Positions 15,390 through 24,762 of a DNA stretch of 64,000 bases are shown here, piece after piece. The notes below the pieces were generated by a model that was not told the DNA's origin, made no database searches, and saw nothing but the letters and a program-made list of their open reading frames with translations. Source of the DNA: Clostridiaceae bacterium (lineage in GTDB: Bacteria; Bacillota; Clostridia; Oscillospirales; Butyricicoccaceae); contig QXXE01000014.1 of NCBI GenBank assembly GCA_009911355.1, positions 1 through 64,000 of the forward strand, in the 5' to 3' direction. The position numbers and the translations under genes are program-made. How positions within the stretch are numbered: position 1 is the stretch's first letter; the number at the start of each line of letters is the position of its first letter.

Positions 15390-16403
15390 ATGGCCACCAT
15401 CAAAGATATCGCACGGCGCGCGGGCGTATCCACCGCAACCGTCTCCCGCGTGCTGAACACCCCGGACGCTGTCTCAGAAGACCGGCGGCAGCGCGTCCTC
15501 CAAGCCATCGAGCAGCTCAACTACACGCCGAACGCACTCGCGCGCGACCTCAAAACCAACCGCACGGGGGCTATCGGCATCCTCCTCCCGGATATCACCA
15601 ACACTTTCACCCCGACAGTCATCGAAAGCTTCCTCCAGGTCATGAACCGGCACGGCTACAATACACTGCTGTGCATCACCGGCGCGGACCCGCAGCTTGA
15701 GCTCGAATATATCCGGATGATGAACAAAAAACGGGTAGAGGGGTTTGTCTTCCTCGGCAGCCGCAGCTTCTGCGAAAAAAACGATGATTACATTGAGCAT
15801 ATCGCGCAAAAGCTGCCGGTCATCATGGCGGACTACCTGGACAGGCCGTCGGTCTCGCACATCATGACCGACGAGGAGCAGGGCGCTTATCTTGCCACGC
15901 AATACCTGCTTGGGCTGGGGCACCGCCGCATCGCCTTCCTCAACGGCGACCACACCCGGTATACCACCCACCATTTCAAGCGCCAGGGCTTCCTGCGTGC
16001 AATCAGCGAAGCCCGCGCCAGCCTATCCGACTGCATGCCCGTGACCGTGCCGCCCAATTATCTTGGCGGCTATGAAGCGGCCTGCCGCCTGTTTGCCCTT
16101 TCCGAGCGCCCAACGGCGATTTTCGCCGCGGGCGACCAGATCGCAGTCGGCGTATACCGCGCCGCACAAGAGCACGGCATCCCCATCCCGCAGGCGCTTT
16201 CGGTCATCGGTTTCAGCGGCTCGCCCATTTCCATGAGCGTATACCCGCCGCTGACCACCGTTTCCCAATTCGCCCAGCAGACCGGCGAACAGGCCGCACG
16301 GCTCCTGCTCGAAATCCTGAAAGACCCGCAGTCCGGCCCGCGCAACCATATCCTGGCGCCCGAGCTGGTACTCCGCCAGTCGTGTGCGCCGCCAACCCTA
16401 TGA
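15390..16403 (+). CDS. LacI family transcriptional regulator
   Basis: The 337-residue repressor starts MATIKDIARRAGVSTATVSR, the classic LacI helix-turn-helix, with the hinge LNYTPNALARDLKTN. The effector domain has the periplasmic-binding-protein fold (IGILLPDITNTF; AIFAAGDQIAVG; LSVIGFSGSP). A strong AGGAGG ribosome binding site precedes the ATG. It is transcribed divergently from the ANTAR-led sugar operon, and the perfect palindrome at 15140-15165 is its probable operator, with the operon's sugar or a derivative as inducer. Confidence 0.92.
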   Translation: MATIKDIARRAGVSTATVSRVLNTPDAVSEDRRQRVLQAIEQLNYTPNALARDLKTNRTGAIGILLPDITNTFTPTVIESFLQVMNRHGYNTLLCITGADPQLELEYIRMMNKKRVEGFVFLGSRSFCEKNDDYIEHIAQKLPVIMADYLDRPSVSHIMTDEEQGAYLATQYLLGLGHRRIAFLNGDHTRYTTHHFKRQGFLRAISEARASLSDCMPVTVPPNYLGGYEAACRLFALSERPTAIFAAGDQIAVGVYRAAQEHGIPIPQALSVIGFSGSPISMSVYPPLTTVSQFAQQTGEQAARLLLEILKDPQSGPRNHILAPELVLRQSCAPPTL

Positions 16404-16445
16404 CCGCTTTCCACAGGCCAGCCCGCCAGGCTGGCCTGTCCGCAT

Positions 16446-17339
16446 TCACCGAAGCGCCCGCAGCGCCAACGCAACCGCAACCGCTTCGCGGCCCTCCCGC
16501 AAGCTGTCCTGCGGCAGCTCCACGCCAAAACGCAGCTGCATGACCGCCAGCTGCTGGCAATAAAGCATCCCCTCGCCGGACACAGTGGCCAGACCGCGCG
16601 CCGACGCCCGTTCAAGGAATGGGTTCGACGGATAATTCACATCCGCTGCGACGCAGTGCGCAGGCAGGCAGTCCACAAAATCCAGCGACTCAAACCGCAG
16701 CTCCGGATGGGACGGGTTGCCGACCGAAGAGCACTGCACCAGCAAATCAGCCTGCGCCGCCGCATGTTCCAGGAACCCAGGCTCGAGCCCGCCAAACCTG
16801 ACGGGCACCCCAAAATGCGCATGCAGGGTTTCCGCAATAAACTGCGCCTTAGACGGCGTGCGGTTCGCAATCGTCACCGAAGCCGCCCCGTGACGGCACA
16901 GGTCAGCCGGGATCAGCCCGCCGACCGCCCCCGCGCCGATAATCAGCACATGCCTGCCCCGCACCGGCCCGGCCGTCTGCTCGATCGCCATACGCATCCC
17001 GACGCCATCCATGCCCTCGCCGTACAGCCGCCCACCCCGGTTGACCACCGTATTCACACACCGGAACGCCCGGCTCATCGGCTCAACCTCGTCCAGCAGC
17101 CCAATAATATCCGATTTATGCGGCTCCCCCAAGCTGAAGCCACACAGCCCCAGCCCGCGCACCGCATCTGTCACACAGCGCAGCCGCCCCTTTTCCACAC
17201 CGACATGTAAATCAACCGCATTCAGATTGGCATAACCATACATCGCATTATGCAGCATGCAGGCCGCGCCGCGGTCGGATGGGCCGGTCACCTGAAGCGT
17301 TACCGCCGTGTCCAGATTATATTTCACTCTCATTGCCAT
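16446..17339 (-). CDS. Shikimate/quinate dehydrogenase family protein (AroE-like)
   Basis: The 297-residue protein has the AroE two-domain layout. The N-terminal substrate domain carries GFSLGEPHKSDIIGL, where the Lys matches the catalytic Lys, and GEGMDGVGMRMAIE, where the Asp matches the catalytic Asp. The nucleotide domain has VLIIGAGAVGGLIP and TIANRTPSKAQ, where the Arg after Asn suggests NADP. It is not in an aromatic-biosynthesis operon; the next gene upstream is a sugar-binding lipoprotein. A catabolic quinate/shikimate-type or related activity is possible. Confidence 0.82.
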   Translation of the reverse strand: MAMRVKYNLDTAVTLQVTGPSDRGAACMLHNAMYGYANLNAVDLHVGVEKGRLRCVTDAVRGLGLCGFSLGEPHKSDIIGLLDEVEPMSRAFRCVNTVVNRGGRLYGEGMDGVGMRMAIEQTAGPVRGRHVLIIGAGAVGGLIPADLCRHGAASVTIANRTPSKAQFIAETLHAHFGVPVRFGGLEPGFLEHAAAQADLLVQCSSVGNPSHPELRFESLDFVDCLPAHCVAADVNYPSNPFLERASARGLATVSGEGMLYCQQLAVMQLRFGVELPQDSLREGREAVAVALALRALR

Positions 17340-17461
17340 ATCCTTTCACCTATCCCCTCCCCTTTCCAACTCTGGCGGGCGGAATGCCCGCCAGCGCCAG
17401 AAGAAGAAAAAAGGAGAGAAATTTGGTTATACGCTGATCCTTCCCGGCCAGCCTGCCCCCG

Positions 17462-17562
17462 CGTCCCGCCCGCAGGCGTGATGAAGTTTTTACTCGATTT
17501 TTTTCCAAAAAAATCGCAGGGGTCCAGGGGACAGCGTCCCCTGGCGCTGCCCGCGCAGGGCC
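17462..17562. repeat. Dispersed 101-bp repeat, copy 1
   Basis: It matches 24763-24863 at 99 of 101 positions. It contains three self-complementary blocks: CGATTTTTTT/AAAAAAATCG, CCAGGGGAC/GTCCCCTGG and GCGCTGCCCGCGC. It sits between a binding-protein gene and aroE, on the 3' side of one gene. It resembles a REP/MITE-like intergenic element with transcription-terminating or mRNA-stabilising potential. Confidence 0.75.
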
Positions 17563-17591
17563 GGGAGCGTGACTCCCGCTGCAACAACGGA

Positions 17592-18626
17592 CTATTTGAT
17601 AATGCCGTTATCCCGATGCATCTGGATCATTTCCGCAACATTATCCGGCGTAATCATCACACCGTCCACAATATACGCTTCATGCTCAATATCCCCGTTG
17701 ATCATCTGCATCAGCAGACGCACGCCCTCTTCACTCATTACATCCGCATTCTGAAGGATCGAAGCCGTCAGCTCGCCCGCTTCAATCGACAAGCAGCCGT
17801 CAGCCAGCCCATCAATGCCGCAGGAATACACGCCCGAAATATCCCTTCCCGCGTTCTTCATCACGTCCAAGCCTGCCAGCGCCATCGTATCATTCACCGA
17901 AATAATCCCATCAATCGTGTCATACCGCTGGCACCAGTCCTCCATCAGCGTAATCGCGTTTTCCTTTTTCCAGCCCTCTACAAAGTTCTCCGCAATCACG
18001 GTCACATCCGGCCGCACCTCAAACAGATGCTCCTGATACGCATCTACCCGGTCCATCGCCGCCTGGTTGCCGTCGGGCCCCTTAAAGAAAACAACCTGCG
18101 CATTTTCCGGAAGGGCCTGCGCCATGTATTCCGCCATCATCTGCGCCATCCCATAATCATCCGCATAGCTGCAGCTGGCCGCGCCGTCCTTTGCAACCGC
18201 GTTAATCGCACTGATCTTCAGCCCCTCCGCAGTCGCATTCTGATACCATTCGTCCGAATTGATGCTGTTGCTGCCCTTCTGGATCAAAACGCCGTCATAA
18301 CCGTCCAGTACACACTGGTCAAGCAGGGTCACAATATTGGAAGGGTCGTCGTTCAGGTTGGTAACGACATACTCCACATTGGGATACCCCTCCTGGATCA
18401 CCTTTTCCGCCGCCGTCAGCAGCCAGTTGGTAAACGGGTCCGTAGAGTTTTTGCCGATAATCATGATTTTCGCCTTCACATCATGATAATCCGCAGCCTT
18501 CTCCGGCTGCGCCGCAGGCGCGTCCGCCGGAGCGTCCGCAGGCGTATCCGCCTGCCCAGCGTCAGAACAAGCGGCCAGCGCCAAACACAGCAGCGCTGCC
18601 AAAGCCAATGCCAAAATTCGTTTCAT
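17592..18626 (-). CDS. Sugar-binding lipoprotein of an ABC transporter
   Basis: The 344-residue protein starts MKRILALALAALLCLALAAC with the lipobox Cys at residue 20. An Asp/Ala/Pro-rich tether follows, then a type 1 periplasmic binding fold (KIMIIGKNSTDPFTNWLL; DGVLIQKGSNS; DGIISVNDTMALAGLDVM). GGAGGT eight bases before the ATG fixes the start at 18626. Its upstream partner permease is truncated and internally deleted, and no working ATPase is linked, so it is probably an orphan binding protein. Confidence 0.88.
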   Translation of the reverse strand: MKRILALALAALLCLALAACSDAGQADTPADAPADAPAAQPEKAADYHDVKAKIMIIGKNSTDPFTNWLLTAAEKVIQEGYPNVEYVVTNLNDDPSNIVTLLDQCVLDGYDGVLIQKGSNSINSDEWYQNATAEGLKISAINAVAKDGAASCSYADDYGMAQMMAEYMAQALPENAQVVFFKGPDGNQAAMDRVDAYQEHLFEVRPDVTVIAENFVEGWKKENAITLMEDWCQRYDTIDGIISVNDTMALAGLDVMKNAGRDISGVYSCGIDGLADGCLSIEAGELTASILQNADVMSEEGVRLLMQMINGDIEHEAYIVDGVMITPDNVAEMIQMHRDNGIIK

Positions 18627-18748
18627 CTTTACTAACCTCCAATTTTTCATACCGGGCCTGCCCGGGAACCCTTCAAACGCCAGCCGGCATTCCCCAGGTT
18701 CCCAAGCAGTCCCGCCGATTTATGGAAAGGCCCTGCGGCCGATTCCGC

Positions 18749-19222
18749 TTACGCCGGGCCCTGCTGCGCCTGCGCAGGCCCCTTTTTCCCACGGGCCACC
18801 TGCCGGATCTTCCGGTTCTTGCCTGCAATATCAACCGACACCGCAATAATAATCAGAATCCCCTTGATAATCTGCTGCACATAGATCGAAACCCCTTTCA
18901 AATTCAGGATATTCGAGATGAACCCCACGACAAACGCGCCGACCAGCGTGCCCGCCGCCGTACCCGTGCCGCCGGTAAAGCTCGCGCCGCCAATAACCGC
19001 CGACGCAAACGCCGCCGCAGCCGACCCCGTGGCAAGATAGGTATTGATCGAGATCATGCCGCTGAGCGCAACCTGCGAACCAAGCGACAGGTCAACGTTC
19101 CCGCCAATGATGAGGATGGTCTCCGCAAAAGCCAGGATGCCCGTGACCGAAACCTGCCGCCCAACGCTCATAATATTTTTCGCGGTCAGGAACACCGGGC
19201 TCATTACCGAGCCTGCCGCCTG
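18749..19222 (-). pseudogene. Sugar ABC transporter permease, truncated and internally deleted
   Basis: Permease sequence is recognisable from about 19222 (SPVFLTAKNIMSVGRQVSVTGILAF; GGNVDLSLGSQVALSG) and again at the C-terminus (SAVIGGASFTGGTGT; LVGAFVVGFISNILNLKG). The first membrane segment is missing. About 150 residues that RbsC proteins have between the LSLGS and IGG motifs are also absent, with the frame kept. The remaining product cannot form a normal channel. Upstream the frame runs into a kinase gene of the opposite strand. Confidence 0.75.
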
Positions 19223-19516
19223 ATCATCCAAATCCGCGACAACGGCTGCGGGATCCCGCCCGCCCTGCTGCGCCGCCTGAACAGCGAGCTGTCCGCACTG
19301 CCCCCCACGGAGGACGGGCAGGTCCTCAAGCGCATCGGCATCCGCAACGTCAGCCAGCGCATCGGGCTTGTGTTCGGCAAGGGCTATGGCATCCAGCTGT
19401 CCAGCATCGAATCGGTCGGCACCGATGTGACGCTGACCATCCCACGCTTTACGCGCGCCGACCTGCACGACGGGCTGCCGCTGCGCCGGGAAGGGATGGA
19501 CTGCCATGCGCCCTGA
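19223..19516 (+). pseudogene. Sensor histidine kinase, C-terminal ATPase fragment (YesM-like)
   Basis: Read rightward, the region encodes LIIQIRDNGCGIPPALLRRL (N/G1-box area), then IGIRNVSQRIGLVFGKGYGI (G2 box), SIESVGTDVTLTIP and a stop at 19514-19516. This is the end of a HATPase_c domain as in YesM/LytS-type kinases. The sensor, membrane and His-containing regions are missing, replaced on the left by the truncated permease on the other strand. The stop overlaps the start of the next ORF by 11 bases. Confidence 0.7.
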
Positions 19517-20957
19517 ACTGCTGCGGCTGGAAGATCTCTGCCTGAACCGCCCCGGGCGGCCCGCGCTCGACCACCTGCACCTCAACCTGTTCCGCGGGGA
19601 AATCCTCTGTGTCGCCGGCCTTTACGGCTCGGGCAGGCGGACGCTCGCGCAGGCGCTTTCGGGGGAAATCCCTGTAGACAGCGGCCGTATTTTCCTCGAC
19701 GAAGCCCGTATGCATTATGAGCCGCACCGGCTGCGCTTCCCCGGCGTCTGTCACATCACCGAGCGTTCCAGCCTGCTGCCCCAGCTGTCGGTTGCAGAAA
19801 ACCTCTGCATCCCGCACACGCGCCGCTGGGTCCGCTGGAAGCAGGTAACCGCCGAAGCGGCAAAGGTATTGCGGCAGTTCTCACTGCCCTTTTTCCCCGA
19901 CCAGCCCGTATCCGCCCTCTCCTTCCCCGACCAGCTCCGCCTAGAGCTGGTCAGGGCCTGCCGCAGCCGCGCCTCCCTGATCGTCATCGACCCTTTTTGG
20001 GGCCGGTTCAGCCAGGAAGAGCTCGCCGGATTGCAGGCATTCCTGAAGCGGCTGCAAAGCGAAAACCTGTCCTTCCTGCTGTTTTCCCATCCGGAGCAAA
20101 TCCCCGCCCCGGCTGAGCGCGTCGTCCTGCTCCGGCACGGGCAGGCCATCCGCTCACTCACCCCCGCGGAAGCCGCAGCCGCCCCCCTTTCCAGCTGGCT
20201 GCGCGATGAGCCGCTGCCGCGCCCCAACGGGCCACGCCCCGCAGCAGGGCGCTGCGTGCTGGAAACCCGGCTGCCGGGCGTTTCCCTCCGCCTGCACGCA
20301 GGCGAGATCGCAGGCGTCTGGTACCGCCGCCCCAGCCCTGCCGAGGCCGTCTCAGGGGCGCTGCTGGGCGACCGCCCGGCGGCGCGCGGGCAGCTCCTCC
20401 TGGACGGGAAAACCTACCGCGCCCGTTCCAGGGGGCAGGCCAACCGGCAAGGCGTGCTGCTGCTGGACGAACGCTCCCCCAGCCGCGCGCTGTTCGATAA
20501 CCTTTCCCTTGCCGACAACCTGCTGGTCACGCCGCACCGGAATTCCGGACTGTTCCTCAGCCCGCGCGTCCGGCGCTTCCTGACCCGGGAAGCCTGCCGC
20601 GAGCTCGGCATCCCCTGCCTGCCTTCGCCGCGCACGCCGCTTGAACACCTCGGCCTGTCGGTCGAGCAGCTGCAAATGCTCTATCTGGCCCGCTTCGCCA
20701 GGCAGCCCGCCCGGCTGCTCGTCTGCCGCAACCCTTTTGCGCTGATGGACCCGGTTTTCCGGGAACGCTTTTTGCAAATCCTCTGCCAAAAAGCCGCGGA
20801 AGGCACGGCAGTCCTGATTTTCAGCAACAACCTGAACAACCTGCAATTTTGCAGTACATTGTACCGCTTTGACGAGCAGGACCGGTTGTGCCCGTATGCG
20901 ACGCGCCGATATGCGGATCAGGCGCGGGAACCCGCGCAAACGGATCATGATTGCTGA
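19506..20957 (+). CDS. RbsA-like ABC ATPase homologue without catalytic motifs
   Basis: The 483-residue protein keeps the tandem RbsA layout (two halves, about 1-245 and 246-483) but has lost catalysis. The first Walker A is GLYGSGRRT with Arg for Lys, the first signature is SFPDQLRLE, and Walker B is LIVIDPFWG without the Glu. The second half has WYRRPSPAEA in place of Walker A and SVEQLQML in place of the signature. The frame is intact and follows the kinase tail with an 11-base overlap, so it may have been a regulatory partner of the kinase. Alternatively it is a decaying ATPase. Confidence 0.65.
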   Translation: MRPELLRLEDLCLNRPGRPALDHLHLNLFRGEILCVAGLYGSGRRTLAQALSGEIPVDSGRIFLDEARMHYEPHRLRFPGVCHITERSSLLPQLSVAENLCIPHTRRWVRWKQVTAEAAKVLRQFSLPFFPDQPVSALSFPDQLRLELVRACRSRASLIVIDPFWGRFSQEELAGLQAFLKRLQSENLSFLLFSHPEQIPAPAERVVLLRHGQAIRSLTPAEAAAAPLSSWLRDEPLPRPNGPRPAAGRCVLETRLPGVSLRLHAGEIAGVWYRRPSPAEAVSGALLGDRPAARGQLLLDGKTYRARSRGQANRQGVLLLDERSPSRALFDNLSLADNLLVTPHRNSGLFLSPRVRRFLTREACRELGIPCLPSPRTPLEHLGLSVEQLQMLYLARFARQPARLLVCRNPFALMDPVFRERFLQILCQKAAEGTAVLIFSNNLNNLQFCSTLYRFDEQDRLCPYATRRYADQAREPAQTDHDC

Positions 20958-21084
20958 AACAGGCAAATTCACGCAAACTGCATGCAGGAACCGCTGCAAG
21001 CACCGAAAGAAGCCCCAGCAATGCAGGCAATTTCCTAGCAGCAGAATCCCCAGCTACTTTTTTGTGTAGGTTGTCAAAATGCGC

Positions 21085-21112
21085 TTGCTTTATTCTCCAG
21101 AAGTGGTATAAT
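21085..21112 (+). promoter_or_regulatory. Promoter of pgi
   Basis: TATAAT (21107-21112) lies about 60 bases before the ATG, with TTGCTT (21085-21090) 16 bases upstream as a weak -35 element. Confidence 0.5.
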
Positions 21113-21173
21113 ATACTCAATATGGGAACATGCATGCTTGCTTCTCAAGTTTAAAAAATGGAGTGGAAAAGTT

Positions 21174-22511
21174 ATGGGTATGGAACTCAAAATGACCGGC
21201 CTTCAGCAGTTTGTCCGCGAGGACGAGATCGAAAAACTGGGCCCGATGATCAAAGCGGCGGAAGATATGCTCCAGTCGAAGACCGGCGCGGGCAATGATT
21301 TCCTCGGCTGGGTGAACCTGCCGGTCGATTATGACAAGGATGAATTTGCGCGCATCAAGGCGGCTGCAAAGAAAATCCAGGATACGGCTGACGTGCTGGT
21401 TGTGATCGGCATCGGCGGCTCCTACCTCGGCGCGCGCGCCGCAATCGAGTTTGTCCGCGGCCAGCTGTATAACGGCGTCCGCCCGAAGGGGATCCCGGAA
21501 ATCTATTTCGTAGGCAACAGCATCTCGTCCTCGTACCTGAACGATGTGATTGAGATCATCGGCGACCGCGACTTTGCGGTCAACGTCATTTCCAAATCGG
21601 GCACGACGACCGAGCCCGCAATCGCTTTCCGCGTTTTCAAGAAGCTCGTGGAGGAAAAATACGGCAAGGAGCACGCGAAGGAGCATATCTTTGCAACGAC
21701 TGACAAGGCGCGCGGCGCGCTCAAGAGCCTTGCCGACGCCGAAGGCTATGAAACCTTCGTTGTGCCGGACGACGTAGGCGGCCGCTTCTCCGTCCTTACC
21801 GCAGTCGGCCTGCTGCCCATCGCCGCAGCCGGGATCGATATTGACGCAATGATGAAGGGCGCGCAGGAAGCCCGCGAAGCCTTCACCGGCGGCGATATGG
21901 CAGCCAACGCCTGCTACCGCTACGCCGCCCTGCGCAACATCCTCTACCGCAAGGGCAAGGGGGTTGAAATCCTGGTCAACTACGAACCCGCGCTATTTAT
22001 GTTCGGCGAATGGTTCAAGCAGCTGTTTGACGAATCGGAGGGCAAGGACCACAAGGGCATTTTCGCTACTGCCGCGAATTTCTCGACCGACCTGCATTCC
22101 ATCGGCCAGTTTATCCAGGACGGCACGCGCAGCATCTTCGAGACGGTTGTCTGGGTCAAAAAGCCGCGCTCTGAAAGCTATCTGGAAGCCGCCGCGGAGG
22201 ATATCGACGGCCTGAATTATCTCGCCGGCAAATCCATGCAGTTTGTCAACTCGAAAGCCTATACGGGCACGCTGCTCGCCCACTGCGACGGCGGCACCCC
22301 CAATATCCTGCTTGAGATCGACGAAGCGGATGCATACCATTTCGGCTATCTGGTCTACTTCTTTGAAAAGGCGTGCGGCCTGTCCGGCTATCAGCTGGGC
22401 GTGAACCCGTTCGACCAGCCGGGCGTGGAAGCATACAAAAAGAATATGTTCGCGCTGCTTGGCAAGCCGGGCTTTGAAGAGCGCCGCAAGGAGCTTGAAT
22501 CCCGTATTTAA
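21174..22511 (+). CDS. pgi: Glucose-6-phosphate isomerase
   Basis: The 445-residue enzyme interconverts glucose 6-phosphate and fructose 6-phosphate in glycolysis. Visible signatures are [19 protein letters not shown], the phosphate loop [16 protein letters not shown] and [16 protein letters not shown]. Further marks are the catalytic Glu region SIGQFIQDG and [21 protein letters not shown]. The length fits the Firmicutes type. ATG 21174 was chosen because GGAGTGG precedes it; 21180 is an alternative. It is a single gene with its own promoter and terminator. Confidence 0.95.
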   Translation: MGMELKMTGLQQFVREDEIEKLGPMIKAAEDMLQSKTGAGNDFLGWVNLPVDYDKDEFARIKAAAKKIQDTADVLVVIGIGGSYLGARAAIEFVRGQLYNGVRPKGIPEIYFVGNSISSSYLNDVIEIIGDRDFAVNVISKSGTTTEPAIAFRVFKKLVEEKYGKEHAKEHIFATTDKARGALKSLADAEGYETFVVPDDVGGRFSVLTAVGLLPIAAAGIDIDAMMKGAQEAREAFTGGDMAANACYRYAALRNILYRKGKGVEILVNYEPALFMFGEWFKQLFDESEGKDHKGIFATAANFSTDLHSIGQFIQDGTRSIFETVVWVKKPRSESYLEAAAEDIDGLNYLAGKSMQFVNSKAYTGTLLAHCDGGTPNILLEIDEADAYHFGYLVYFFEKACGLSGYQLGVNPFDQPGVEAYKKNMFALLGKPGFEERRKELESRI

Positions 22512-22527
22512 TCTGTCATCTATGCAT

Positions 22528-22552
22528 AAAGGGCGGTTCTCCGCCCTTTTGC
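22528..22552 (+). terminator. Terminator of pgi
   Basis: AAAGGGCGG, loop TTCT, CCGCCCTTTT directly after the pgi stop. Confidence 0.85.
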
Positions 22553-22583
22553 AGCTCATATTGAAAAAGGAGTTATCCAAACT

Positions 22584-22865
22584 ATGAAAAAAATCGTGAA
22601 AGAATATCTTGACATGCTCGAGAACGTCAGCGCTTCGGAATGGCTGATGGGGCTCATGATCATGTGCCTTGCGTCCATGCTGTCCCTTGTCTGCCGCAAT
22701 GACGAGGACAACAAGCACTTGTCCGGCATTTTCGCAGGGCAGGCGTTCTATTACGCGTTCCGTTCGCTCGTCCCGGTTTCCGCGTTCCTGCGCGAACGGA
22801 TGGCCGAGGAATTCCCGGAGGAAGAGGCGCTCCCCGAGGCCGCCCCGGAAACCGCAGAAGCCTAA
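22584..22865 (+). CDS. Hypothetical protein with one membrane segment and an acidic tail
   Basis: The 93-residue product has an amphipathic start (MKKIVKEYLDMLENVSASEW), a probable membrane helix (LMGLMIMCLASMLSLVC, about 21-37), and a Glu/Pro/Ala-rich C-terminus. AAAAGGAG lies 12 bases before the ATG. I recognise no family. It follows pgi's terminator, so it would need its own promoter or readthrough. Confidence 0.55.
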   Translation: MKKIVKEYLDMLENVSASEWLMGLMIMCLASMLSLVCRNDEDNKHLSGIFAGQAFYYAFRSLVPVSAFLRERMAEEFPEEEALPEAAPETAEA

Positions 22866-22998
22866 GCCTACAGCCGCTGCCGTCCCTGGCCGGGCATTCC
22901 CGCGCAGGGACGGCAGTCCTTTCCCCGCGCAATCCCTACTTATCACGGCCGCAACCTGCGGCTGATTTTGCCCTATCAAAAATCAGGAGGTTCAAGCA

Positions 22999-23541
22999 AT
23001 GGGATTATTCCTGCACGATGTTATTTTTCTGAACTGCACAGAAGAAGCCGCAAGGGCGGCGATTGCCGAAGCGGCTGGTGAAGACTTTGCGCTCCAACCG
23101 GAAGCGTGCTCCTACAAAACGGAAAACGGCGGCGTAAACGTCCTGCTGAGCGATATGTGCGCCGGTTACGAGCCGCTTGCGAAGTACCTGTCCGAAAAAA
23201 CGCAGAAGCCGGTGATGCTGCTGTACATTTACGACGACGATTACTGGGGCTACTATTTTTACGAAAACGGGCGCGAGCTCGATTCCTACAACCCCATGCC
23301 CGACCTGCTGGAAGACGTGCCCGATGAAGAATGGCAGCGGCTGGCGGGACGCGCTTCGGTTGTCGCGGCACATTTCGGCATTGAACCGGAAACGATCGCG
23401 CGCTATTTGATCCCGTGGACCGAGGAAATTTACGACGGGGACGGCGAACCGGCCTACCCGGATGACAAATACGCGGCGGGCGACAGCTGGCAGATCGTAG
23501 ATTTTATGGCAAAACTGGGCTTCTCCTACGGATGGGAATAA
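22999..23541 (+). CDS. Hypothetical acidic cytoplasmic protein
   Basis: The 180-residue protein is rich in Asp, Glu, Tyr and Trp (LYIYDDDYWGYYFYENGREL; AYPDDKYAAGDSWQIVDFM) and has no signal peptide or membrane segment. Its composition and size recall the small immunity-type or SUKH-like proteins of Firmicutes, but I cannot name a family. TCAGGAGG precedes the ATG. It lies 21 bases before the next gene, so the two form a pair. Confidence 0.6.
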   Translation: MGLFLHDVIFLNCTEEAARAAIAEAAGEDFALQPEACSYKTENGGVNVLLSDMCAGYEPLAKYLSEKTQKPVMLLYIYDDDYWGYYFYENGRELDSYNPMPDLLEDVPDEEWQRLAGRASVVAAHFGIEPETIARYLIPWTEEIYDGDGEPAYPDDKYAAGDSWQIVDFMAKLGFSYGWE

Positions 23542-23562
23542 ACCCCGATATCAGAGGTAAAA

Positions 23563-24198
23563 ATGAGTTTTTTTGATTTTTTCCGCAAAGGAAGCAAGCC
23601 ATCGGATACGCCTGCGCCATCCGCGCCGCCGAAGCCGGAACACCGCAGCTGCGTCCAGGACGGCAATAAAACCGCCCCGGACGGCCCCGATCTGCCGATC
23701 CCCGACGCAATTACCGAAATCGCGCGCATTGTCACCTTCGGCGACGAAACGGTTTTGCGCGAAACCTCAGCGCTTGCAGATATCCAAAAATACTGCGCAG
23801 AGCACGAACGCTGGCTTACGGATTCCATGCTTGATCCGTCCACCGACCCGGTGCGGCTGCAATGGCTTGCGCTGATTCACATCCTTGAAACGCATCATTA
23901 CGTCTGTGAACGCGACTGGAAGGACGAAAAAGAAGATTTTGTATATTTTTTCAGCAACCTGAAAGGTGTCAAGGCTTACAACCTTACAATTGACCCCGAC
24001 TGGTTCAGCGAACAGGAATCCATTCCGGAATGGTGCTCGATACTCAAGGAAAAATGGTCTGCACAGGACTGTTTCGCGGCAGTCTTTGACATCGACAGCG
24101 ACAGCTACGTACTCTTCCCCTGCAGCGGCAACGACTTCGCAAAGCTCCAACCGCTTGGAAAGCGCTTTCCCGAAGGCTTTTTCATCGTTGAAAAATGA
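23563..24198 (+). CDS. DUF6630-like hypothetical protein
   Basis: The 211-residue protein has a proline/lysine-rich first 50 residues, then a folded domain with WLALIHILETHHYVCERDWK and CFAAVFDIDSDSYVLFPCSG. That last stretch recalls the DUF6630 family, whose members read D(S/T)DSYxLFPC near the C-terminus; the assignment is from memory. It probably shares a transcript with the preceding acidic protein. No catalytic motif is evident. Confidence 0.5.
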   Translation: MSFFDFFRKGSKPSDTPAPSAPPKPEHRSCVQDGNKTAPDGPDLPIPDAITEIARIVTFGDETVLRETSALADIQKYCAEHERWLTDSMLDPSTDPVRLQWLALIHILETHHYVCERDWKDEKEDFVYFFSNLKGVKAYNLTIDPDWFSEQESIPEWCSILKEKWSAQDCFAAVFDIDSDSYVLFPCSGNDFAKLQPLGKRFPEGFFIVEK

Positions 24199-24303
24199 CA
24201 ATACCCGGACGTTGCAGGCGCAGCCCGCCCCTGCCACGAGTGTTTCCGTCCACCTGGTATAAAACCTTCGCAGCTCGGCAAAAATAAGCCCGGTGATAAA
24301 TTT

Positions 24304-24684
24304 ATGAAGGGTTTCCGGCAGGTTACAAGCCTGTTTTTCTGCGGCGCGGCGGGCTATGCGGCACTCGAACTGCTGTGGCGGCAGCGCACCCATTGGACGA
24401 TGGCGCTCACAGGCGGTACGGTCTTTGTCGGGCTTGCAGGCATTGGCGAACGGCTGCGGGGGCTCTCCCTTCCCCGGCGCTGCGCAGCCGGTTCCGCGCT
24501 CATCACAACCGCAGAACTGGTGGTCGGCGCGACCGTGAACCTGCATTACCGGATGCGGGTGTGGGATTATTCCCGCGAACGGTTCAACTTCAAGGGACAG
24601 ATCTGCGCCAAATATGCCGCGTTATGGTACCTGCTTTCCGCGCCTGCAATGGCGCTGGCGGCAAGCATCTCAAACCGTATGTAA
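24304..24684 (+). CDS. Integral membrane protein of the putative ABC-permease (PF06541-like) family
   Basis: The 126-residue protein has four hydrophobic segments (about 8-26, 35-50, 62-78, 102-120) and the family-typical sequence VWDYSRERFNFKGQICAKYAALWYLL, where the WDYS...GQIC motif is diagnostic. Proteins of this family are annotated as putative ABC transporter permeases, but the function is unproven. A homologue with VWDYSNQPGNVLGQIC lies in the prophage lysis region at 37788-38264. Confidence 0.72.
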   Translation: MKGFRQVTSLFFCGAAGYAALELLWRQRTHWTMALTGGTVFVGLAGIGERLRGLSLPRRCAAGSALITTAELVVGATVNLHYRMRVWDYSRERFNFKGQICAKYAALWYLLSAPAMALAASISNRM

Positions 24685-24690
24685 AACCAA

Positions 24691-24737
24691 AAAACTGCCT
24701 GACCGGAGGGATCCCCCATTCCCGGCCAAGCAGTTTT
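24691..24737 (+). terminator. Imperfect terminator hairpin
   Basis: AAAACTGCCTGACCGG pairs imperfectly with CCGGCCAAGCAGTTTT just after the membrane-protein stop, with T-rich ends. Confidence 0.55.
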
Positions 24738-24762
24738 CGCATTTTATTCCCAAACAGCCTTC

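Noticed and set aside
19223-19585. N-terminal extension of the permease on the minus strand
   Set aside because: It is the antisense of the histidine-kinase and ABC ATPase coding sequence and lacks permease character.
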